From Bacteroidales bacterium UBA3696 (lineage in GTDB: Bacteria > Bacteroidota > Bacteroidia > Bacteroidales > Paludibacteraceae): DNA of 64,000 bases. The translations under genes and the position numbers were made by a program. The notes below the pieces were generated by a model. That model worked only from the letters and a program-made list of their open reading frames with translations. It did no database searches and was not told where the DNA came from. Below are positions 27,328 through 35,918 of this stretch, one piece after another. The stretch lies in assembly GCA_002372135.1 (NCBI GenBank), contig DFIN01000001.1:8327-72326 (forward strand). Direction: 5' to 3'. Position 1 is the stretch's first letter. Every line of letters starts with the position of its first letter.

Positions 27328-27931
27328 GCAGTTGTTGTTTGATGAACTTCGCCATCATGTTGATGGCTGCGTTGTTGTGTCCGCCTTGTGGAATGATGAC
27401 GTTGGCAAATCGTTTGCAGGGCTCGATGAACTGTTCGTGCATCGGTTTGAGGACGTGTTGATAGCGTTCGATGACGGCTTCTACGGTGCGCCCGCGCTCT
27501 ACAATATCGCGTTTGATAACGCGTATGAGGCGGTCGTCGGCATCGGCATCTACAAAGACTTTCAGGTCCATTTCTTCGCGCAGCCGAGGGTGGTGTAGAG
27601 TCATAATGCCTTCTACTATAATGATCTCGCTGGGCTCCACGTGTATGGTTTCTTTCAGGCGCGATGAGGTGATGTAGTCGTATTGGGGTTGCTCAACGGC
27701 GTGCCCCTCTTTGAGCAGTTGAAGGTGTTGGATGAGCAGTTTCCACTCAAAGGCATCGGGGTGGTCGAAGTTGATTTTTTGCCTTTCCTCCATGGGAATA
27801 TGGCTGGAGTCGTTGTAGTAGGAATCCAAGGGGATAACGGTTACTTCGCCTTTGGGTAGGCGTTCAATCAGTTTTCTTACCACCGTTGTTTTGCCCGAGC
27901 CGGTGCCGCCCGCAATACCAATGATGAACAT
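27317..27931 (-). CDS. udk: Uridine kinase
   Basis: 204 residues from ATG 27931 (MFIIGIAGGTGSGKTT); the frame is open further upstream, but the promoter box at 27956-27963 sets the limit. P-loop GGTGSGKT at residues 8-15; PLDSYYNDSS and INFDHPDAFEW follow, then YDYITSSR, EGIMTLH and DADADDRLIRVIKRDIVERG, all standard for uridine/cytidine kinase. It phosphorylates uridine and cytidine in pyrimidine salvage. Co-directional with the two chromate-transporter halves, which it overlaps. Confidence 0.93.
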   Translation of the reverse strand: MFIIGIAGGTGSGKTTVVRKLIERLPKGEVTVIPLDSYYNDSSHIPMEERQKINFDHPDAFEWKLLIQHLQLLKEGHAVEQPQYDYITSSRLKETIHVEPSEIIIVEGIMTLHHPRLREEMDLKVFVDADADDRLIRVIKRDIVERGRTVEAVIERYQHVLKPMHEQFIEPCKRFANVIIPQGGHNNAAINMMAKFIKQQLREK

Positions 27932-27955
27932 AATGGAGGGATTTGTTTGAGCGCA

Positions 27956-28001
27956 CAAAGGTAGAACTTTTTGCATATTGTACAAAAACCTATTATTTTT
28001 G
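27956..28001. promoter_or_regulatory. Divergent overlapping promoters (udk and IMPACT-family gene)
   Basis: Minus strand: TACCTTTG (27956-27963) with TTTG 19 bases upstream. Plus strand: TATTTTTG (27994-28001) with TTTG (27970-27973) 20 bases upstream. The two promoters face away from each other and their -33 and -7 elements interleave, so they may compete. Confidence 0.65.
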
Positions 28002-28020
28002 CCGCCGAATACGTGATTAG

Positions 28021-28395
28021 ATGCAAATCGGACAGGGACTATATAAGAGCAAAGGTTCAAAGTTTATTTCTTTTGCAGAGACTGTTTCTTCGGAAACGAT
28101 AGCGAAGGAGCGCATAGCGTGGTATAAGAAGAAGTACCACGATGCACGCCATGTTTGCTATGCCTATCGGCTTAGTGCTGACCTTTGGCGCACGAAGGAT
28201 GACGGCGAGCCGCACGGTACGGCCGGTCTGCCTATTTTGCGTACGATGGATGCGTATCTGACTACACACCCCATGCCGGAAGGTTCGGGGCTATTGATTG
28301 TAGTGGTGCGCTATTTTGGGGGTACCCTGCTCGGTACGGGCGGACTGATGGTCGCTTATCACGAAGCCGCCAAAGACGCTCTAAACAACGGCTAA
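28021..28395 (+). CDS. YigZ/IMPACT-family protein, N-terminal domain only
   Basis: 124 residues covering the UPF0029 domain: SKGSKFISFAETVSS, HDARHVCYAYRL, DDGEPHGTAGLPIL and VVRYFGGTLLGTGGL are the family hallmarks. YigZ proteins are usually near 200 residues with a second, DUF1949-like domain; that domain is absent. Family members are implicated in ribosome-linked translation control; function here is open. The stop codon lies within the 11-bp repeat array before the next gene. Confidence 0.85.
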   Translation: MQIGQGLYKSKGSKFISFAETVSSETIAKERIAWYKKKYHDARHVCYAYRLSADLWRTKDDGEPHGTAGLPILRTMDAYLTTHPMPEGSGLLIVVVRYFGGTLLGTGGLMVAYHEAAKDALNNG

Positions 28396-28457
28396 ACTAT
28401 CGTTAAACTATTGTGAAACTATCGTTAAACAACTGTTAAACTATCGTGAGACAATCC
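28392..28457 (+). repeat. Six tandem 11-bp units between two genes
   Basis: Six units with exact 11-base spacing: CTAAACTATCG, TTAAACTATTG, TGAAACTATCG, TTAAACAACTG, TTAAACTATCG, TGAGACAATCC. They run from the stop of the IMPACT-family gene into the GTG start of the acyltransferase. A related array lies at 62679-62744. Confidence 0.85.
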
Positions 28458-29462
28458 TATACCGACATACAAGCCTATCCGGTCAGCGGGTTGCTATGGT
28501 TGACCGACCATTTGTTTATGTTTCCTTTTTTGCGCCGGTTAGCCCGCAAAAAGACGAGTTCGCTGGAGTTCTGTCTGGGCGGTGGCGAATCGCCGTGGCA
28601 AAGCGATGCGGACAAGCAGCAAATTGAGCAGGATATACGCAACGGAGCCACTTTTTTGACCAACCACCGCGATATAATCATGGATGCTGCGTGGCTTAGT
28701 TACCTGCTGCGGACGCGTTATGGTATTCGTCCTTATATGGGGATAGGAAACAATCTGTTAGGACTTCATTGGGTAGAGTTTTTGGTGCGTTTTAACCGTT
28801 GCTTCGTCGTGGTTCGTGACGGTGGTCCGAAGGAAGTGCTGGCGAATGCAAAGCATCTGTCAGATTATATTGGTTATCTGCGCGATAAACAGAAAAGTAT
28901 ATGGTTGGCACAGCGTGAGGGGCGAGCCAAGGACGGTAATGACCGCACCCAATTGTCGGTGCTCAAGATGCTGACCCTTGGTAGCAACGATTTCTTGGCA
29001 GCTGTTCGCAGGCTCAATATATGTCCTGTGAGTATCAGTTATGAGTATGACCCGTGCGATTACCTCAAGGCGCGTGAGATGCAGTGCCGCCGCGATAATC
29101 CGGCGTGGCATAAAGCCAAGGGGGAAGACGAAAGGTCGATGAAAACAGGGATTACGGGTTGGAAAGGACGGGTGGTACATCGGTTGACACCGAGTTTGAA
29201 CCACTGGTTAGACCGCCATCCTGAATTGGTGCAGATGTCGCGCAACGAGCAGATCGCCGCTGTGGCTAAGCGGATAGATTATCAGATTCATAGTGCCTAC
29301 GAAATATACAATAGGGGACATGAGTTTGAGCAGTACCTGCAAAGTCGTCTTGACTTGATTGATTTACCGAACAAGGACGATGAATTTTTGCGAGATTGTC
29401 TGCGGATGATGTACCTGAACCCCGTTCGGAATCACGAAATAGCTCTTCAAACCGCGCCGTAA
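28446..29462 (+). CDS. Glycerol-phosphate-type acyltransferase (PlsC superfamily)
   Basis: 338 residues. Acyltransferase motif I is FLTNHRDIIMDAAWL (H-x4-D, about residues 73-82), motif II-like RFNRCFVVVRDGG (about 117), motif III WLAQREGRAKDG (about 157) and motif IV ICPVSISYEYDPCD (about 195). These fit 1-acylglycerol-3-phosphate acyltransferases or lyso-ornithine-lipid-type enzymes of Bacteroidota, which transfer fatty acyl groups to membrane lipids. GTG start at 28446 inside the last repeat unit; no better start is visible. Its transcript may come from the promoter at 27994-28001. Next is an acyl-CoA ligase with its own promoter. Confidence 0.82.
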   Translation: MRQSYTDIQAYPVSGLLWLTDHLFMFPFLRRLARKKTSSLEFCLGGGESPWQSDADKQQIEQDIRNGATFLTNHRDIIMDAAWLSYLLRTRYGIRPYMGIGNNLLGLHWVEFLVRFNRCFVVVRDGGPKEVLANAKHLSDYIGYLRDKQKSIWLAQREGRAKDGNDRTQLSVLKMLTLGSNDFLAAVRRLNICPVSISYEYDPCDYLKAREMQCRRDNPAWHKAKGEDERSMKTGITGWKGRVVHRLTPSLNHWLDRHPELVQMSRNEQIAAVAKRIDYQIHSAYEIYNRGHEFEQYLQSRLDLIDLPNKDDEFLRDCLRMMYLNPVRNHEIALQTAP

Positions 29463-29546
29463 TAAGGCGTATTTTTACCCCATATCTCCGTTTTTTACCC
29501 CTTATTTGCCCGCCATGTCCCATAGGGGTGAAATCAGTCGGAAAGG

Positions 29547-29578
29547 TTTGACCGTAGAAAGCGGGTGTTGTATTTTTG
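29547..29578 (+). promoter_or_regulatory. Promoter TTTG-N20-TATTTTTG
   Basis: TTTG at 29547-29550 and TATTTTTG at 29571-29578, 20 bases apart: a full match to the Bacteroidota sigma-factor consensus. Transcription would start about 30 bases before ATG 29616. Confidence 0.7.
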
Positions 29579-29615
29579 CATTCGATTGTTGATAAAAACT
29601 AAATGCAAGAGTACG

Positions 29616-31241
29616 ATGAAACACTACATGACCTTTATCCAGGATGCAGTCCGCATGAATTGGGACGGGGATGCATTGACCGATTTTCAGGGTAAGATCA
29701 ATTATACCTACGGGCAGATGGCTCAGAAGGTGGAGTGGTTGGGAATTCTTTATTCGCAGTTGGGCTTGCGTGCCGGCGACAAGATTGCCATTTGCGGTCG
29801 CAATGCCAGCAACTGGGGTGTGGCTTATCTGTCAATAGCCGCCTATCGGGGCGTGGCTGTCAGCATATTGCCGGAGTTTACGAGCGAGAGTATTCATGAG
29901 TTGGTTACCCATTCGGAGGCGAAGGTTCTGTTTGTAGGACCGTGGGTAAAAGGCAGGATTGATATGGACAGTATGCCTCTGGTTGAAACCTTCATCTCGT
30001 TGGAGGATTTCAGTATTCTTCGCAGCCGCAAGCCCGTGCAGCCGGAGCAGATTGATGCGTTGTTCAAGGAGCGTCATCCGCAGGGTTATAGACCGCAGGA
30101 TGTGCACTTCCCGGTGGATAATATGGACGAAGTGGCTCTAATCAACTATACCTCGGGCAGTACGGGTTCGCCCAAGGGGGTGATGGTAACGCACAAGAAC
30201 CTGTCAACCAATGTTGTTTTCGGACAAGCCAATATCCCCAACGACCCGAGCAAGCGTATCGTGTCTATGTTGCCTTTGGCGCACATGTTCGGCTTGATGT
30301 TTGAGTTCCTGTATCAGTTGGCAGGCGGTACGCATGTCTATTTTATTACTACCGGCATCACCCCGTCGCTGTTGATGAAGGCGTTTGCGGAGGTCAAACC
30401 CTATATGATTCTGACTGTTCCGTTGGTGATAGAAAAGATTTTCAAGAAGAGTATTTTCCCTGTGATTCATAAGCCGTTGGTGAATCTGCTATGGCATACG
30501 CCGATAGTTCGTGTGCCTATTCGCCGCAAGGTATATAAGCAACTGATGAACGCTTTTGGCGGTCAGTTGGAAGTACTCATCATTGGCGGTGCGGCTTTGA
30601 ACAAGGACGTGGAGCGGTGCCTGAGGCAGATTCATTTCCCCTATACTTGCGGATATGGTATGACCGAATGTGCTCCGTTGCTTTGCTATGCTTCGTGGCA
30701 GACCTATAAGGAGGGGTCGTGCGGACGTCCTATCACGCGGCTTGAGATGAAGGTGGATAGTCCCAATCCGGCTACCATAGAGGGTGAGATTTTGGTTCGG
30801 GGCGATGGCGTGATGCGCGGTTACTACAAGAACTTGCAAGCCACCGACAATATATTCACCCGCGACGGATGGATGCGAACGGGCGATGTGGGAATCATTG
30901 ACAAGCAGCGAAATGTCTTTCTCCGAGGTAGAAGCAAAAATATGATCTTAGGCGCCAGCGGTCAGAATATCTATCCCGAAGAGATAGAGGATAAACTCAA
31001 TTCGTTGGACGGTGTGTCGGAGTCGGTTGTGGTGGATCGCAACGGCAAGTTGGTGGCTTTGGTGTATCCGGAGGATTATTCGCCGGAGCGTTTGCCTCAG
31101 ATTAAGGAACAGATGCAACTAAACCTGCAGCGTCTGAACGAGATGATGCCCACCTATTCGAAGGTGAGCGATATAGAGATTCGGGATCAGGAGTTTGAAA
31201 AAACGCCGAAGAAAAGTATCAAACGCTTTATGTACAAATAG
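29616..31241 (+). CDS. AMP-dependent long-chain acyl-CoA (or acyl-ACP) ligase
   Basis: 541 residues from ATG 29616 (MKHYMTFIQDAVRMNW). ANL-family motifs: INYTSGSTGSPKGVMVTHKN (about 180-200), YTCGYGMTECAPLLC (about 345), RTGDVGIIDKQRNVFLRGRSKN (about 430) and an ending with EKTPKKSIKRFMYK, where the catalytic Lys sits. It lacks the FDxS alpha-amino-binding Asp of the adenylation enzyme at 20043 and resembles FadD-type fatty-acid ligases. It activates fatty acids for lipid synthesis or uptake. Ends 6 bases from the convergent lpxB. Confidence 0.88.
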   Translation: MKHYMTFIQDAVRMNWDGDALTDFQGKINYTYGQMAQKVEWLGILYSQLGLRAGDKIAICGRNASNWGVAYLSIAAYRGVAVSILPEFTSESIHELVTHSEAKVLFVGPWVKGRIDMDSMPLVETFISLEDFSILRSRKPVQPEQIDALFKERHPQGYRPQDVHFPVDNMDEVALINYTSGSTGSPKGVMVTHKNLSTNVVFGQANIPNDPSKRIVSMLPLAHMFGLMFEFLYQLAGGTHVYFITTGITPSLLMKAFAEVKPYMILTVPLVIEKIFKKSIFPVIHKPLVNLLWHTPIVRVPIRRKVYKQLMNAFGGQLEVLIIGGAALNKDVERCLRQIHFPYTCGYGMTECAPLLCYASWQTYKEGSCGRPITRLEMKVDSPNPATIEGEILVRGDGVMRGYYKNLQATDNIFTRDGWMRTGDVGIIDKQRNVFLRGRSKNMILGASGQNIYPEEIEDKLNSLDGVSESVVVDRNGKLVALVYPEDYSPERLPQIKEQMQLNLQRLNEMMPTYSKVSDIEIRDQEFEKTPKKSIKRFMYK

Positions 31242-31247
31242 CGTCAA

Positions 31248-32390
31248 TTAGGCGTTTATCAGTTCAATAACGGCTTGCGCTGCGTTTTTAGCAGCAGGTT
31301 GCGTACCGAGGATGGCTTGCAGTTGCTGCAAGTCATCTTTTTGTGCCTTGCGGTAGGCGTTGTCGTCCAAAAGGCGATTCACTTCGTAGGCTATATTTGT
31401 TGCCGTAAACCGCTCGGCTATCAGTTCCTGTATCGCCTCTTTGCGTAAGAGGATATTGACCAAGGTAAAGTAGCCGTCGTGAAAGAGGAAGTGCTTGAAG
31501 AGGTTGACTACGTGTTTGCCGAAAAAGCGGCTCGTGGCGATGTGATAGACGGCTGTGAGCGGACAACCCAATAGGGCAGTTTCGAGGGTGGCGGTGCCCG
31601 AATTGACGATGGCTACTTGGGCACGCTGTACTGTGCCATACGTGTCGCGTGTGAGCAGAATGTCCTCTGTCAGCCATTGGCGGTAGAACGCGTCAGGCAT
31701 ACTTGGGGCGGCTGTAACGGCGATACGATAGTCAGGATGCTGCTCTTGTACCATTCGCGCGGCTTGCAGCATAGTCGGCAGACAATTCGTTATTTCGCTT
31801 TTGCGGCTTCCGGGTAAAATGGCGATATGAGGGTGGGGCGATGGGACAGCATCAGTTGCATTTGGGTGCGTGTCCAGGTAGTCGCGAATGCTGTCCACCG
31901 TAGGATTGCCCACATAGCGACAACGATAACCATAGCGGGCGTAATAGGTTTCCTCAAAGGGAAAGATACCTAATATGAGGTCGGAATAGCGGGCAATCTT
32001 ATGCACGCGCCATGACTTCCAAGCCCACACCTTCGGGGGAATGTAATAGACAATTTTTGTGCGGGGTAAATGCTTGTGGCAAAAGGCTGCTATACGTAGG
32101 TTAAAACTCGGATAATCAATGAGGATGAGTACATCCGGCTGCATCTGTATAAGGGCTTGGCGGGCTATGCGGAAATTGCGGCGCACCTTATTCAGATTGC
32201 GTAGTACTGCCACTATGCCCATATAAGCCATCTCGCGGTAGTGTTGCACCAAGCGGCAACCCGCCTGTTGCATTTTGTCGCCCCCCATACCGGCGAAATC
32301 GGCATGCCTGTCTTTTTGCGACAAGGCTTGTATCAGCCTCGAGGCGTGCAAGTCTCCGGAGGCTTCACCGGCTATGAGGAAGTATTTCAT
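31248..32390 (-). CDS. lpxB: Lipid-A-disaccharide synthase
   Basis: 380 residues. Starts MKYFLIAGEASGDLHASRL, the conserved LpxB N-terminus; FAGMGGDKMQQAGCRLV, LIDYPSFNLRIA, YYIPPKVWAWK, FPFEETYY, ILPGSRKSEI and NSGTATLETALLGCP follow in the expected order. It joins UDP-2,3-diacylglucosamine and lipid X to lipid A disaccharide at the inner membrane. Last gene of the minus-strand run that begins with rfbA (36762). Confidence 0.95.
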   Translation of the reverse strand: MKYFLIAGEASGDLHASRLIQALSQKDRHADFAGMGGDKMQQAGCRLVQHYREMAYMGIVAVLRNLNKVRRNFRIARQALIQMQPDVLILIDYPSFNLRIAAFCHKHLPRTKIVYYIPPKVWAWKSWRVHKIARYSDLILGIFPFEETYYARYGYRCRYVGNPTVDSIRDYLDTHPNATDAVPSPHPHIAILPGSRKSEITNCLPTMLQAARMVQEQHPDYRIAVTAAPSMPDAFYRQWLTEDILLTRDTYGTVQRAQVAIVNSGTATLETALLGCPLTAVYHIATSRFFGKHVVNLFKHFLFHDGYFTLVNILLRKEAIQELIAERFTATNIAYEVNRLLDDNAYRKAQKDDLQQLQAILGTQPAAKNAAQAVIELINA

Positions 32391-32418
32391 CGTTTGGGTT
32401 ATTGGGGCACTATCCTTT

Positions 32419-32697
32419 TTATAATATGACCGCTATCGATGCCAGCAGATACGGAAAAGCACCGATGAGCAAGCCTTTGCTCACTTTCCACATATCGGCG
32501 GCGTAAAACACAAAAATGAATGCCATATCCGGGAATACGCTCACTATCAGTAGTTTGCTCAGTGTCTTGCCCAACGCCAATCCGAAGGTGGATAGAGCGT
32601 AATAAAGGTTGTAGGTATCAATATAGATATATCCTACCACGGCGGGGAGAATGAGTCCCACCACGATGCCAATCCAATATTTATCCAATCGTTCCAT
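32419..32697 (-). CDS. Small three-span membrane protein
   Basis: 92 residues with hydrophobic segments at about 8-27, 33-53 and 58-90. It lies between surE and lpxB, overlapping the 3' end of surE by 17 bases. Short membrane proteins at this place are common in Bacteroidales, but I do not know a function. No catalytic motif seen. Confidence 0.7.
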   Translation of the reverse strand: MERLDKYWIGIVVGLILPAVVGYIYIDTYNLYYALSTFGLALGKTLSKLLIVSVFPDMAFIFVFYAADMWKVSKGLLIGAFPYLLASIAVIL

Positions 32698-33427
32698 AGT
32701 AGGTCATATCCACGCTGCAGGGTTGTACGGACAGGTATCCGTGAGCCAGTGCCCATTCGTCGGTATCTTGGGCTTCGGGCTCGTCGTTCACCAAGTAGCC
32801 GGTCATCCGATAGGCTGTTTCGCCGTTGTCTAACCGAATAGGGCGCATCTCTTTTTCCCAGTGACTGACGCATTGACGGGTGTAGCGTATGTCCCGTATC
32901 GGTCCTTTGGGGGCATTGACGTTGTAGCAGACGGTGCGGGGCATGCCCTTGACGTATAATTCTTTGACGAGTGGTACAATATAAGATTCCATATACGAGA
33001 AGTCGGGATTGGCATCCATGTCGTAAATGGAGAAGCCGATGGCGGGAATACCTTGTTCGGCTGCCACAAAGCAGGCACCCATCGTCCCTGAGTAGATGAT
33101 GTTGATGGCGGCGTTGCTGCCGTGGTTGATACCGCTTACTACGAGGTCAATGCGGCTGCTGTCTTCTCCAAACAGCACATTAACGGCTAACTTGATGCAG
33201 TCGGAAGGGGTGCCGGAGGTGATATAAATATCTGCCCCTTGCAAGTCGGGTGGGGTAGGGATTTTTTTGAATGTGATATCATCTACGGCAGAAATGGCGT
33301 TCGACATTCCGCTTCGTGCTCCATCGGGTGCCACGACGGTTACGTGCCCCAGAGGCAATAACAGCCGCGTGAGCAGCAATATGCCTTTGCTTCCCCAGCC
33401 GTCGTCGTTGGTTATAAGGATTTCCAT
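32681..33427 (-). CDS. surE: 5'/3'-nucleotidase SurE
   Basis: 248 residues. ILITNDDGWGSKGILLL holds the metal ligands Asp8 and Asp9; VVAPDGARSGMSNAIS, DIYITSGTPSDCIKLAV, LVVSGINHGSN (metal-binding Asn) and IIYSGTMGACFVAAEQGIP are SurE signatures. It dephosphorylates nucleoside 5'- and 3'-monophosphates. The start overlaps glmM by 16 bases. Confidence 0.95.
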   Translation of the reverse strand: MEILITNDDGWGSKGILLLTRLLLPLGHVTVVAPDGARSGMSNAISAVDDITFKKIPTPPDLQGADIYITSGTPSDCIKLAVNVLFGEDSSRIDLVVSGINHGSNAAINIIYSGTMGACFVAAEQGIPAIGFSIYDMDANPDFSYMESYIVPLVKELYVKGMPRTVCYNVNAPKGPIRDIRYTRQCVSHWEKEMRPIRLDNGETAYRMTGYLVNDEPEAQDTDEWALAHGYLSVQPCSVDMTYYGTIG

Positions 33428-34788
33428 TGTTCAATAACTTGTTGTGCCAAGAGGTTGGCTTGTTCTGAGGTTGCTGCTTCCGAATAGACACGTATGATGG
33501 GTTCTGTGTTGCTTTTACGCAGGTGTACCCAGCCTTGCTCAAAGTCAATCTTAACGCCGTCTATATCGTTGATACGCTCGTTGCGGTAAATCGTTTTCAG
33601 TCGATTGAGTTTGGACTCAATGGCTTCGTTGTCCGTGAGGTCAATGCGGTTCTTCGAGATGGCATATTGAGGTAGCCGGCTTTTCCACTCACAGACCGTG
33701 CACCCCTTTTCAGCTAATGCGGACAAGAAAAGGGCTATTCCTACCAATGCATCACGACCATAATGACATTCGGGATAGATAACTCCGCCATTGCCTTCCC
33801 CCCCTATGATAGCGTGGGTGCGCTTCATCTCAGCCACTACATTGACTTCGCCCACTGCTGCCGCACTGTATTCGCCTCCGTGCATGCGCGTGATGTCGCT
33901 CAATGCGCGGGTGGAACTGAGGTTGCTTACCGTATTGCCCTTCGTGTACGACAATACGTAATCTGCCACGCTGACCAGCGTATATTCTTCCACGAACATC
34001 TCGCCCGTTTCGCATACGATAGCCAAACGATCCACATCCGGATCGACCACGAATCCTACATCGGCTTTCCGTTCGCGCACGATACGACTGATGTCGGTCA
34101 AGTTTTGCGGAATGGGTTCCGGGTTGTGGGCAAACTGACCGGTCGGGTCGGTGTTCAGTTCGATGATGTTCTTAACCCCTAACGCTTTCAGCAAAGCCGG
34201 AATAGCCAATCCGCCAACCGAATTAACGCAGTCAACGGCAACCGTAAAATCTTTCCCCGCAATGGCTTCTTTGTGGACGAGCGGCAGTTGCAGCACGCGG
34301 TCAATATGGTAGGGGAGGTAGTCCCGGCGCGTTATGTGTCCCAATCGGTCCACTTCGGCAAACGTAAAGTCCTCTTTTTCGGCTATTTGCAGAACGGCTT
34401 TGCCTTCTTCATCGTTGAGAAACTCGCCCTGCTCGTTGAGCAGTTTGAGGGCGTTCCACTGTTTGGGATTATGGCTGGCGGTCAGTATGATACCTCCTGC
34501 AGCGTGTTCGGCGGTCACAGCCAATTCGGTGGTGGGGGTGGTGGCTAACCCTATGTTCACCACGTCGTAACCCATGCTGATTAGTGTACCTGTGACCAAC
34601 AAGTCCACCATCTCTCCGCTTACGCGGGCATCTCTGCCCACTACGATGGTATGGTTATTCGGAATGGCTTGCCCGCGTTGTACGCAGTAGGCGGCAGTGA
34701 AGCGAACGATGTCCACGCTGCTCAACCCTTCGCCTACACGACCACCTATGGTGCCGCGTATGCCGGATATGCTTTTGATTAAACTCAT
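33412..34788 (-). CDS. glmM: Phosphoglucosamine mutase
   Basis: 458 residues from ATG 34788 (MSLIKSISGIRGTIGG); an in-frame ATG at 34803 adds five residues of unlikely sequence. Phosphoserine site TASHNPKQWNALK (Ser105), metal loop DPDVDRLAI (about 245) and sugar-binding GGEGNGGVIYPECHYGRD (about 325) are present. Converts glucosamine-6-P to glucosamine-1-P for peptidoglycan and LPS. Bacteroidota glmM proteins of this type may act more broadly as phosphohexomutases. Confidence 0.93.
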   Translation of the reverse strand: MSLIKSISGIRGTIGGRVGEGLSSVDIVRFTAAYCVQRGQAIPNNHTIVVGRDARVSGEMVDLLVTGTLISMGYDVVNIGLATTPTTELAVTAEHAAGGIILTASHNPKQWNALKLLNEQGEFLNDEEGKAVLQIAEKEDFTFAEVDRLGHITRRDYLPYHIDRVLQLPLVHKEAIAGKDFTVAVDCVNSVGGLAIPALLKALGVKNIIELNTDPTGQFAHNPEPIPQNLTDISRIVRERKADVGFVVDPDVDRLAIVCETGEMFVEEYTLVSVADYVLSYTKGNTVSNLSSTRALSDITRMHGGEYSAAAVGEVNVVAEMKRTHAIIGGEGNGGVIYPECHYGRDALVGIALFLSALAEKGCTVCEWKSRLPQYAISKNRIDLTDNEAIESKLNRLKTIYRNERINDIDGVKIDFEQGWVHLRKSNTEPIIRVYSEAATSEQANLLAQQVIEQWKSL

Positions 34789-34815
34789 GTCTATCAGTAT
34801 CAAGTTGTGTGAATG

Positions 34816-35358
34816 TTATCTTTTCTTTGTGATTCTCAGGTCGTAGCCGTATGGGGTTACGGATGCGTTGTCGGCTGACGGACCATAGACGCTCGGGCAG
34901 ATGATTTTGCACTCGCCCTCATAGCCCATTGCCAAGATGGCGGCTTGCCAGCCGGTGCAGTTATAGTTGCCTGTGGTAGGACCTACAGTGAGCGTGATGG
35001 GGTCACCTGCGTCGTCCGTTGTCCAATAACTGATAGTGTCAGCATTGGCCGTCAAGGCATACTTGCGAAAACGGATATTGACCTTGTCGCCTGCCACGAG
35101 TGAGGTGGTAGAGTCCACAGGGGATGTCAGGTGAAAATAGAGTTGGTCATATTCGGGGAGAGCCACATAGATGTTGTCGTCCCATCGTTCGCCTTGACGA
35201 ACAGCGGGCATGGTGTTCCTTACTTGAATATGTTGTCTTGCTATATAACTATCTATCAGTTGTTTCTCTCGGTTGCGCAACTTGGAGTAGGTGTTACCTG
35301 AGCAGCCGCTCATAGTCAATAGAATCGTTACGCATGCGATGGATATCAGTTTTTTCAT
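34816..35358 (-). CDS. DUF4827 lipoprotein (FKBP-like fold)
   Basis: 180 residues with lipoprotein signal MKKLISIACVTILLTMSGC. The body (YVALPEYDQLYFHLT, AGDKVNIRFRKYALTANAD, TGNYNCTGWQAAILAMGYEGECKIICPS, split here) matches DUF4827, a Bacteroidales family related to FKBP-type isomerases but without clear catalytic residues. It follows an FKBP-type gene with 20 bases between them. Confidence 0.8.
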   Translation of the reverse strand: MKKLISIACVTILLTMSGCSGNTYSKLRNREKQLIDSYIARQHIQVRNTMPAVRQGERWDDNIYVALPEYDQLYFHLTSPVDSTTSLVAGDKVNIRFRKYALTANADTISYWTTDDAGDPITLTVGPTTGNYNCTGWQAAILAMGYEGECKIICPSVYGPSADNASVTPYGYDLRITKKR

Positions 35359-35378
35359 GGTTCGTTATTTAGGATTGT

Positions 35379-35918
35379 TTACTGAACGCTCAACTCTATT
35401 CGCACATTGGTGTAAGGTGGCACACGGTCGGTTCCCGTAGTGCCGTATGCCAAGTACCACGGGACGAGCAAACTGACGGTTTGTGGTCGTTCCATTTGCA
35501 GCAGTGCATCTTCTACGGCTTGAATCATTTGAGTTTTGCCTACTGTGACTTGCTCTGTGGTTTCCAGTAGCAATTCGCCGCCGAGGCTATATACTTGTAG
35601 TCTTACCGTGGCTTGTTCGCCGGCTTGCAGCGGACGATCAACTGCGTACATCCCTTTTGTCCAGTAGCCTAACTCCTGTTGGGCATAGCCCTCGCTGACA
35701 AAGGTACTGAGTGCACGGTCTGCCTCTTCTGCGAGGTGTTGGTTCGTCTCAATGGCTTGCAGCAGTGAACTATCCGTCTCGCTTGTAGGTTTGCCGCTGC
35801 GGTAGGAAGGGGTTTGCGGCTGCGTCTTGTGGCAAGCTGTCAGCGTGCCGATAGCGAGTATACACAGCCCGACCAGTAGGTGCTTAGCGCTGTGCCAGTT
35901 GTTCAAGGTAGGCTCCAT
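35379..35918 (-). CDS. FKBP-type peptidyl-prolyl cis-trans isomerase lipoprotein
   Basis: 179 residues. Lipoprotein signal (HLLVGLCILAIGTLTAC, lipobox Cys29) and a C-terminal FKBP-like domain (about 80-179: ATVRLQVYSLGGELL, MIQAVEDALLQM, VSLLVPWYLAYG, PPYTNVRIELSVQ). Would help fold proteins in the periplasm. Starts 35 bases inside the 3' end of rfbA in another frame. Confidence 0.82.
   Translation of the reverse strand: MEPTLNNWHSAKHLLVGLCILAIGTLTACHKTQPQTPSYRSGKPTSETDSSLLQAIETNQHLAEEADRALSTFVSEGYAQQELGYWTKGMYAVDRPLQAGEQATVRLQVYSLGGELLLETTEQVTVGKTQMIQAVEDALLQMERPQTVSLLVPWYLAYGTTGTDRVPPYTNVRIELSVQ

Noticed and set aside
28392..28457. CRISPR-like array
   Set aside because: The units are 11 bases, contiguous and without spacers; no cas genes are present.
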